This document shows, in pieces, positions 55,601 through 64,000 of a DNA stretch of 64,000 bases. Made by a program: the position numbers and the translations under genes. Positions within the stretch are counted from its first letter, which is position 1. The number at the start of each line of letters is the position of its first letter. Under the pieces are notes generated by a model. The model worked only from the letters and a program-made list of their open reading frames with translations. It was not told the origin of the DNA and ran no database searches. The stretch is from Marsupella aquatica (taxonomy: Eukaryota > Marchantiophyta), in the NCBI GenBank assembly GCA_973895155.1, contig OZ316893.1, forward strand, positions 2,914,001 to 2,978,000, written 5' to 3'.

Positions 55601-58600
55601 GCGCCTGGCGGGCCCTATCTGACCATTAGCCCTGTTGGTCAATGAGCTACTTCTCTCTGCAGGTCTTAAGGGTAAGGTGCGATCATCTGAGTTTGGCTCG
55701 TCTGTGTTCTCGTGAGAATGCCCACCATTTGCAGTAGGAGTACTTCCATCGCCAGGAAAGGACTGCCCATTGTCCCTCAAATGCCTCCTCTCACTTCCTC
55801 CTTGAGAAGAGCTACTCGGTAAAGGACGCTGCTCCTCAGGGGAGATCTGTTGGGTACTGACAGTCCCACCTCCTTGCATCCTACTTACCACATATTCAAC
55901 AAAGTCACCGTTTTCTGAACGGACACTCACAGATCCATTTGCTGCGACACGTCCGTTCCCATAACTCATGCTCACTCCAGAGAAACTAGCATCGCGACGG
56001 CTACCCTCACTGCGACTATCACTACTGCCACTGCTTATCGTAGTACTTGTATAGCGTAGTGACGAGCTCCCCCTCCCGCTGGTGTATCTATCTAAGCTGG
56101 ATCCACTGGTACTGGATCGCCCGTAACGGGATGGTCCTGCTGATGAGTACTGACCTCTGCTTGTACTGGTAGAACCTTCAGAGTTTCGACCAGACCTCAC
56201 GTTATCATAGGCAGCGTCGAGAGGAGCATATGCAGTCCTAAGCTCCACACCTCCACTGTTCTGCCTCCTTGCAGCAATTTGTAGCGCCGTTTCTGTCCTC
56301 TCTCCAGAGAATTCAACACTAACTGCACCATTTTGCTGTGGGTCACCACCGCCGCCGCCATGATGACCATTACTCAATGCCGCTTGGGCATGAGACCCCA
56401 CTCCACTCCTTTGTCTACTCGAATTGACACCACCTTGTGCATTGGCGGTAGGTCGATAACCATCACTCGACACGTGACCATTTACCTCGTTGACAGCAGT
56501 ATCCTCCAAGGATGCGAGTAAGCCTCTGAAATAGTTTTCATACTGCAAATCTAAATCAGCTACTTCAATATCATTGTCAGTCTGATCTGCTTCCGGATCA
56601 ACGATGCCTCCATGACCATTCTCCGAGCGTGCTCCGTGGCCAGAAGAGACCCCGTTCGAGCCATGAGCAGACGAAGGTGCCTGCCTCCTATTTCGTTCAC
56701 GCCTGGTTGACTGTCCGTGCTTCACATTCCATAATGGAGGCCAAGGCTTTCCATCCTCGGCGACTTTCCTCGAGACCGAGGCATCATGCTGGGAAAGCCC
56801 TTGAGCCTTCCTAAGGGAGGCCTGTTGCTTATGGTATGACTCTTCCTCCTGCACAAGGGAGGAGACTTCCAGTCAGCCCCACCTACATGAATCTCCCTAC
56901 ATTTACTCAGCCACAGTCATCAAACCGAACCTAAAATCCCATTGAGTCTGAAGCACCGCATAGTATATTATAATGCACGCAAAACATCAGCGGTGGTGAG
57001 CCCTAATACTCAAATTGTGATGTCCCACTCGGAGGAGGTCGCAGATTTTAAGTCTCTCTTCACGGGCCCCAACACATCATATCTACTAGCGGAATGACGC
57101 AGACGGATCGCATTTCCAAAACCCCTAGGAAAGGAAAATCCATATCCAGAACGCGCAATGACTCAGACATATCAAGCTGTGTTTCCAAGCCCCCTAGGAA
57201 AGGCAAGTCATTATCCAGAATACGCATAAAACGCATTGATGTGATGTGCAGTGCAGAGCAAAGTCTTGCATCCGAGTGAAGTAGATGCTTCGTTGTAGGT
57301 GAACAGGACACATTTTCGTAGGTGCACGGAGAGACAACGAAATATTCGAGTAAAGAGATTACCTGGGCTTGTGAGTTGAGGACAAGCTCATCATCCTCCC
57401 GGCAATGTGTTCCAATCGTCCGAACTTCGACAAACCGCCCTGTCTCTCGAATTTGTAGTATCCGGATGCACTGGAAGCGGATAGATAAAATTGCCAACAG
57501 ATCGTCGTAGAGGAACACGCCCATGTTGTGGGCCAATTGGATGAAGTCATCGCGGAATGACCGTTGATCGGTTATCCGTCCCTCTGCCAAACTGCGAAGG
57601 CAGCCACAAAAGTCTGAGATAGGTCTTTGAATGAGATAAGGCCCATCCAGTGCTTATAAAACATTCGCAGGGAAGTGCAGGAGGAGCGCGTAAAACATTC
57701 CAAATCCGGACAACTTTCCATCTCCACGACAAAATCAATGAGAACATGAACAACGAATAGAGAGATTCTAAGGATCAACAAGAGGAGACTGCTTAATCTG
57801 TCACGGCAAAACTTTGGTCCCACATTGCATTTTCAAACGCTGAGACATAGTCACAACGGCCCAGGCCGAGGAGACGGCCCGTCAGGTTAATTTTTACTGA
57901 CAGGAACGGAAACATTAAAAGCAAGCTGTGATAGAGTAGCAAACCTGACAATAGAAAGTGTTATCTTCTCGGTAGAGGGTACCCCAGGCACGGCACCATC
58001 TGTGGACGGGTTAGAAGTGTCGGGGACAGTTGATGTGGCAAAAATGCCATAGAGGCCGTTCTCGGTAGAGAGGAAGAAATCTTTACAGATAGATTCTGAA
58101 CCCGAAGCCAAAGAGATTGTGTACAACAACGAGAAGTGACTCTCGAATTTTCTTGCTTTTGGTGGCAAGTTCACCACTTGATCACAGTCTTCACCTTTGA
58201 CGCAGAAGTTTAGCCAATTGTGTCTATATACAATGAGATCTTGATGGTTTCGGCCAAAGCAGATCAGAAACTGCCCATCATTTGTGAACTTTCGAAAGTT
58301 CTGGTCAGGACATTCAACATCATAGATGGTGTGACTCGGTACAATATTCTCGTACAACGTCCTCGCTTGATGAATCTGCCCAGCATAGTGTTAGGTGAGT
58401 AAAAACCAGACTCGATACACGTGAAGCTTGGACTGACCAGCTCATATCGGCTTCAGGAAATAACTCTATAGTATATGAGTGGACCAAATTTCGAAGGAAG
58501 AACCCAGGTGAAGTGGCAGAAGATCCTCCAATCGTCATGCCCGGGCAGAGAAGCTTTAAGCAATTTCATTACGAAAACCCAAACTAAACCAAAAAAGAGG

Positions 58601-59027
58601 CTACGTACGACGGCACTGATCCAGGATATCCGGAATACACGGATAACAATACTCGAAAACTGTTGTGAACTAAGATCATTTTAGAGTATTCAAGCTCAAC
58701 TGTGGCCTATTCCATGTATCTCAAGGGGACAAGAAGAAAATTCGGGTGAGTCTTTCCCTCCAATTACACACATCATGCGATGCCGGTAAAACTGGAACTA
58801 ATCGCTTCAAAAGACAAAGACAAAAGGATGCAATTCAACCATCACTAAGGCTTTCGTCTCAGAGAACCAGCGTATTACAAGAAATAGGCAAGCGACCAAC
58901 ATGGACTTTTCAGTGAGCAGAAACCCTGCTGAGAAGAAGAAAGAAAGAATACATGAGTGTTGGGCCGAGGACGGGAAATTTGCCGATTGAAGAGCCGATG
59001 CACAATGTTCTCACTCTGCCTCAACAT
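52684..59027 (-). CDS. DET1: DEETIOLATED1 (DET1) with a giant insertion in one exon
   Basis: Eleven exons, all GT-AG and in phase: 58953-59027, 57945-58375, 57363-57591, 55379-56848, 54964-55029, 54555-54611, 54262-54342, 53722-53901, 53310-53405, 53056-53155, 52684-52820; 973 residues. Arabidopsis DET1, as I recall, has 543. Conserved segments: RLFNRQISRPRPN, LYENIVPSHTIYDVECPD, FIQLAHNMGVFLYDDLLAIL, HCREDDELVLNS, GIKQRLLSFIF, FHFQ-like YYHFQHYVDLVMWK, FLDRYHLLIKFGS, QSPSPYYDQSLF, EHPIKFISRR, and the C-terminus TKRVASFIFHPIFPFAIS. DET1 works with DDB1, DDA1 and COP10 in CUL4 complexes to repress photomorphogenesis. Exon 4 (490 codons) contains only its last 24 as conserved DET1; the rest is Ser/Gly/Asn/Arg-rich and probably disordered. 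Confidence 0.96.
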
Positions 59028-59362
59028 CCCCGTCCGGTGGTCCTTCGCTCCCGAGAGAGTTTCCAAGTCTGATATGCAGAGCATGGGAGGATCGAATCTC
59101 ACCTGCTGCCATGCCAACTTTAAAAATCCTCAACAATCCTTTAAACCTTCAATTTCGCAGGAAGCCGCACATCTTCACTCTTCGTCCCTACTGTTGGACC
59201 ACGTGAAACGTACTTTACAGTCTGCTAGCATCCAATAATCCCTGTTTCGATTCCCACTTAGCCCTGTGGTCCTCACTTAGCCAAACCAATCATGAGCACT
59301 TCTGTTACTTGCAGTCTCCGAACTCTGTCGTCACTTCAACAACGCCGTCCCTGCACATAAAT

Positions 59363-59367
<5 letters not shown>

Positions 59368-59417
<50 letters not shown>
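59368..59417. repeat. (CT)n microsatellite upstream of DET1
   Basis: An uninterrupted run of about 25 CT repeats, which is (GA)n on the DET1 sense strand, 341 bp upstream of the DET1 ATG. It may lie in the promoter or leader. Confidence 0.95.
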
Positions 59418-59419
<2 letters not shown>

Positions 59420-60169
59420 CATTACCATCCCCGACGTTCCAGAACCTAAAACCGCTCCCTCTTCTTATTCAATCAAAGAATGCCGCATTCCTCACTGTAG
59501 CCACTCCCTGCCTCTTCCCATGTCGGACATTCTCCAGTCCTTTCTCTCAAATCTTGCACACAATGCTTCCTCCTCCCCTGTCACCAAATTTTCCTTTTCA
59601 CAGCAGCTTCCAATTCTCGATACTCGTCGGTTTTTCCTCTAATTCTTTACCGATTCCTCCCAGGCCACCATGGCGAGCCCACCAGACCACCTCCACAGCT
59701 GACGTGGCGAGACTAGCTCCACGACCTACTCACATCGACAGCTAATACACCAATTCTTCCTTCCCCCGTCTCTTTCTTTCCCTCTCTCGAGCGCCAAAAC
59801 ACAATTCCCGCTCCAGCTCGTCGTCCGTCCGTCCACCCTGCTTCCTCTTTCCACCAATTCCGCGACCAACGCACCGAATAATAATGCACACAACGAAACG
59901 GAGACGAGAGACGCGACGCCACCGCACCAGAATCACAAAATCAAAAAACCTATATTCCAAATGTGCGCAATCTGGTCGATCTTCTCCCTACTCCTCCTCT
60001 TCTGTTTCCTTCTTCTCCTGCCTTTGCTCTCACTCGATCCTTAAACTCGTTCCTTCCTTCCCCTTCAATTCTTCCTGCTCTTTGCTCCGTCCTCGACGCT
60101 ATCTTGCTCTTGCTCTTGCTAGCTTGCTTCTTCACTGGCACAGAACATACCACACCTCAATTGGAGTGA
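59418..60169. other. Pyrimidine-rich region upstream of DET1, no gene seen
   Basis: C/T-rich DNA with long low-complexity frames on both strands and no recognisable product. It could contain a divergent promoter, but I see no second gene. Confidence 0.4.
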
Positions 60170-60201
60170 AGGAGTGGAGTGGAGTGGAGTGGAGTGGAGT
60201 G
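60170..60201. repeat. (GGAGT)n microsatellite
   Basis: About six perfect GGAGT units, followed by degenerate GGGGTG words. Confidence 0.9.
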
Positions 60202-60384
60202 GGGTGTGTGATGGGTGGGGTGGGGTGGCCACGAGAGGCACTCATCACAGACCGGAATCTTGTCGCTGCTATTTGCCCACGAGGACAGGAATCCGAGTCG
60301 GGAGGTGGCGGGAGGGAAGGGGGGGACGGAAGGGGGGGCACGGAGGGGGACGGGAGTGGGGGCACCGAGACTAACGGAACGGGT

Positions 60385-60785
60385 GGTGGTGGTGGTGGGA
60401 CTCACTTGTGGGGGTCCCAAACCTCGAAGATTGACAAACCTTAACTTAGTAATTAAGGTTAGGCATGGAACATGGTGGGACTCACTTGTGGCGGTCTCAA
60501 GCCTTAACTTAGTAATTTAGGTTAGGCGTAGAAAATGTGATGGTGGGACTCACTTGTAGGGGCTAAAACCTCAAAGATTGACAAACCTTAACTTAGTAAT
60601 TAAGGTTAGGCATAGAAAATGTGATGGTGGGACTCACTCCTGGGAGTCTCAAACCTCAAAGATTGACGGACTTAACTTAGTAATTTAGGTTAGGCGTAGA
60701 AAATCTGATGGTGGGACTCACTTATGGGGGTCTTGAACCTCAAAGATTGACATACCTTAGTAATTAGGGATTAGGCATAGAGGTT
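60385..60785. repeat. Tandem repeat of about 80 bp, five copies
   Basis: Units contain GGTGGGACTCACTTGTGGGG, CTCAAAGATTGACAAACC, TTAACTTAGTAATTAAGG and TTAGGCATAGAAAATGTGAT. Five units lie in a row with substitutions and small gaps; the second and last are shortened. Confidence 0.85.
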
Positions 60786-62440
60786 AGTGGGGGAATCACA
60801 CTTGACAAAATCATGTTTGAGGAAAGGCAAACAAAAACAATTAGACCCCATACTTGTAAAAACAATGAGAAACTGAAAATAACACTTCAAATAAACAAAG
60901 AAAGGGGTGAAAAGAGTTTTAAAATATATCTTTTTGAATAGTGAAAAGTGAATGGGTCATGATTGATATATCAGAATTGTCAGTAACAATCTTTATCGAT
61001 GAAAACTCTACCCCAAGAAAACAAAACATTTGAATTTTTTTGTGACACCCTTAGATCTTGTGCATTGAAGGAGTGGGATCATAGTGTTCGTTTTGAAAAG
61101 CTTTTGTGCCATCTTTCTCTTGAATGAAAGGAAGAAAAGCACACCCTCTTCCCATTCACACTCTAGTCTAAATGATTTTCATGGTTTTCTCTTTGCAATG
61201 GAGAACAACCATTCATTTCCATTCAGGGTATTAATGGAAAAGAATGCCTAGTTGAGATTGGGTGTTGACCTCAAGAAACTTGCAATCCAAAATAGATATT
61301 TTGATAGAGATTAGCTAATTTTTTTCATAGAGATTAACTAAATTTTTAATTTTTAAAAGGCATACTTGATAAAAGAAGGTATTTCAAACTCAAATTTGCC
61401 CCCTTTGCATTCTTGGTGCAAATGTGATACTACATTCAAAAACATTTCGAAGAAAGGGCCATTGCAGAAAGATAATAAGCACTCGCATTCTCTATTTCAA
61501 CACAGAGCTGGCACAATACCAATCTCAAATTATTGGATGGTAGGGAGTTCTTGATGATGGACACACTCAGGTCTCATTTTCTCCATGGCATGGAGAAAAT
61601 ACCAAGGACAGGGAGATGCCCAGAACAAAAGAAGGAAGATTACAAGTAATCTGGGGAAGATTGGTGTCAATGGCAACTATGGCAAACAAGGCCACAATTG
61701 GCGGACATGCCTTGAGAATTTCTGTTCTCAGCATGTACCAGAATTTCTTGAAGACATAGCTGCCATGGAGGCACCTATGCAATCATGAAACCGGGAACTA
61801 TGCCCCTTGCAGTCCATGCCATACTCGGCCCAAGTGTCACTAACAATGGAGAAACTGACTTGTTTGAAAATGGATCACAGCTTGAACCACTAATTGGTGG
61901 AAGGTTTGGGCCAACACAGCAGTCATGTGATGCATACTGGATAACTCATAACCAGTTTGAGTTTGCTTATGTTAAGTTCAATATGACTTAGACCTAGTTG
62001 AGAAGATAGATACGGAGGAGCTCCATAATAAAGGGCAGAACAATGTTTTGGGATGACATTGCTTATATCACTATTGTATAATTGCATATACAAAATTTAC
62101 AAACTATTTTATCTGATATTTTGCAAGAATCCAATTGTGGATAGTGGACATGTCATGGAGGAATGTTTTATCACAAGCCCTGAAAATATGCAGGCCCCTT
62201 CTTATGATTGTTGTCCCCCCCCCCCCAAAACAAAAACTCCCTACAGCCCTAGTACATTCCTGCAGCTCAGTCCCTCTTACCCTTTGAGTGCCTGGGTACC
62301 CTCCAACTCTCTTGTGTATGCCAGCCTATCCTTTTTTCGCCAAAGTGAAGAATGTCACCTGGTGTGAAGCAAATTATTCTACTTAATATTCCTGATATAA
62401 TTTCTTAAATGAATTTTTTAGTTAGATATTCGGTGATTTA
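60786..62440. other. AT-rich region with weak coding remnant
   Basis: A frame at 61585-61788 reads KITSNLGKIGVNGNYGKQGH, then NWRTC; the GKQGHNWRTC part resembles the zinc knuckle at the end of plant Mutator-type transposases, but the first two Cys are missing. It may be a remnant of such an element. A poly-C run is at 62214-62226. Nothing else is recognised. Confidence 0.3.
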
Positions 62441-62469
62441 AGCGGGACCATGTAGCAACTCTAGACTCT

Positions 62470-62630
62470 GAAGGTGGGAAAGTGGCTAATAGAAACCAAA
62501 AAACAAGAGGTGACTTTTGCCAAAACTGACAAATTCCACTTTGGTGTCGTGGAATTTGGCAAATTATAGTCATTTTTGGCAACAGTATTTTTTTGTCTGA
62601 ATTAGCTACTTTCATACCTAGCCACAGACC
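62470..62630. mobile_element. Short inverted-repeat element, possible relative of the 27-kb element
   Basis: GTGGCTAATAGAAACCAAAAA and, further in, TTTTGCCAAAACTGACAAAT and TTCCAC are matched in reverse complement by GTGGAATTTGGCAAATTATA, TTTTTGGCAAC and GAATTAGCTACTTTCATACC, TAGCCAC. The arm words TGGCTAAT and GGAATTTGGCAAATT also occur in the element at 27.43-27.73 kb. Confidence 0.5.
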
Positions 62631-64000
62631 ACAATGATTCTCCTTAAATCTAGTAATATCCAATGGTCAAAAATTAATGTAAGAAAACTATATAATAAAT
62701 ATGATTGGGTTTGTTTCCCTGAAGGGCCCAATAAAGTCTTTTGTTTGCATTTTTTAAAATTTTAATATCAAAGTGCGAAAGGACAAAAAAGCCATACCGA
62801 CGTGTCTTTGCTAGCTTTTTCTTTGTTAGTAATGTTTTGGTTACTTTTCAGTGTTGCTCCCGGTTTTTACGATCTGGGTGACTTTTGGCGTTTGGTCGCT
62901 CACCTTTTTGGCTCTTGGGTTTTACCTTATCTCATAAGTAAAATGCTCATTTTCAGTAATAAAAGAGAGGAAGCAAAGGTCCAGAATGATGACCGCCTCT
63001 AGATGCTACTGGCTATGGACTGACCACGTGGTACGATGGGGATCGCAGGCCCTGTAGACAGGATTCTACTGGCCTTCACGATCTTCTCCAGTAATTAATA
63101 CAGTATTGCGTACATTTACCTTTACCGTTATACCGTATCCCCTACTCCCGCCCCCTACGCCCGGGTTCCCGGTACAGCATTCGATGACGTCGGTCTTCTG
63201 CTCGTCTCCTCGAATAAAGAGTAACCGGCTAACCGCGTCACCAATCCAGAAACACGCTGGACTTCACTCTAAGCAGTCCACAAACCGGACATATCCGGTT
63301 GGGATCAACCTGGGACCTTCTTTGTCCGGTTTGCGGCATGAGCGAACCATTTCCTTGACTCGGATTCGTTGGGGCCTCGGATCACGGGACAGACGACCGT
63401 GATTGGGTTTGAACTGGTGGTCGGTCAAGGTGTTCTAGATTTGGGACCAAGAAAGGAGCCTGATCCAACGGACGCATCTGGGGTGGTCACGTGGGCGGCG
63501 AGATGTAGATATGGTGGGGATGGCGATTGGAGTATTGGACATTCAATGTCTTTCTAGTCACCACTTGGGAGTTGGGAGAATTGGTGGAGATACGTTTGTG
63601 TACAGATGTCGGCGGAACTAGTATGGGAGTCACCCACTCTTCTTTTGGGTTTCGTGTTCCTCTCTACGCTCTAGGCCTCTAGCGCCTCTTTTGCTTTTAC
63701 TTCATTTAACTTTGGTCGGTATCTTATGGTAAATTGGTTCCCCTTTATACATTTTGTGTGAAATATTGATCGACCATGAGAGCGTGAATCTGGCAGTGGG
63801 AAGAGACGAGGTTCCCATTGTTCCACGACATACAGGTGGCGACCTTTGAACTTTTTTTTGTAGGTGATACACATGTTTTTTTTTTGGTGCAATCAGAAAG
63901 TCATGAAAACTTTTTTGTAGGTGGTACACATGTTTTTGTTGTTGGAGAAACTAGAAGGTTATTTTGTGGGTGTGGTACAGCCCATGCAGCCCAGGAAGAG
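62631..64000. other. Right-hand end of window, no gene confirmed
   Basis: ORFs at 62802-63557 have no recognisable domain. Near the end, TTTTTTTGTAGGTGATACAC and ACATGTTTTTT recur at 63852 and 63911 as an imperfect two-copy repeat. No RNA gene is seen. Confidence 0.35.

Noticed and set aside
57060-57590. Independent gene at 57060-57590 on the minus strand
   Set aside because: It starts at TTG within DET1 exon 3, and the tail after 57363 is intron. The repeated words near the 3' side (PFLGGLETQ, PFLGVLEMR) are intron sequence.
59884-60520. Long Gly/Arg-rich and Pro-rich ORFs near 60 kb
   Set aside because: They are read through the GGAGT microsatellite and GGGGA-rich DNA; low complexity in every frame.

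Overview
This window is nuclear DNA from a land plant. It has spliced genes with GT-AG introns, a nuclear-type tRNA-Lys, plant-only gene families (RABF1/ARA6, DET1, a PADRE/DUF4228 protein, a WUN1-like protein, a DFR/CCR-like reductase), long intergenic stretches and many decayed transposons. A glycoside hydrolase family 76 gene, which I do not know from seed plants, together with the element content, points to a seed-free plant (bryophyte or lycophyte/fern grade). I cannot name the species from sequence alone.

Layout. 1-10.3 kb is a repeat-rich block: a decayed, interrupted non-LTR retrotransposon of the restriction-like-endonuclease type (zinc finger near 2.0 kb, RT at 4.2-5.7 kb, CCHC plus endonuclease-like C-terminus to 6.96 kb). 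Two small terminal-inverted-repeat elements with perfect 8-bp target duplications sit in it. Minisatellites follow at 7.7-10.3 kb, cut by a third member of the same element family, which itself carries a 1032-bp hAT-like insertion with its own 8-bp duplication. 11.0-14.4 kb (+) is a four-exon secreted GH76 protein. 16.6-17.75 kb (-) is a DUF676 serine esterase. A piece of that esterase gene is copied at 18.8-19.5 kb between two direct repeats and split by an insertion with a TAA duplication. 22.3-24.6 kb (-) is a six-exon NADPH-dependent reductase of the DFR/CCR superfamily. 27.1-27.9 kb is an inverted-repeat element. 28.7-32.3 kb (+) is a seven-exon RABF1/ARA6 Rab5 GTPase whose exons I could place to the base. 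34.9-36.1 kb (+) is a WUN1-like NTF2-fold protein whose first exon I did not find. 38.06-38.76 kb (-) is a PADRE-domain protein. 38.8-49.4 kb is mostly gene-poor, with a fourth copy of the inverted-repeat element at 41.8 kb, several tandem repeats and one unrecognised 224-codon ORF. tRNA-Lys(UUU) lies at 49.4 kb (-), followed by a 32-bp minisatellite at 51.0-51.6 kb. 52.7-59.0 kb (-) is DET1 in eleven coding exons. The last 5 kb has simple and tandem repeats and degraded element remnants.

The genes do not form a pathway; they are independent plant loci. The points most worth following up are: the DET1 gene, whose fourth coding exon adds about 466 low-complexity residues to an otherwise conventional protein; the RLE-type LINE in a plant genome; the closely resolved family of 8-bp-TSD inverted-repeat elements, including a nested insertion; the GH76 gene; and the esterase gene fragment held between direct repeats. 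Many entries in simple ORF lists here begin at GTG or TTG; I moved starts to ATG or to splice junctions where the sequence allowed.
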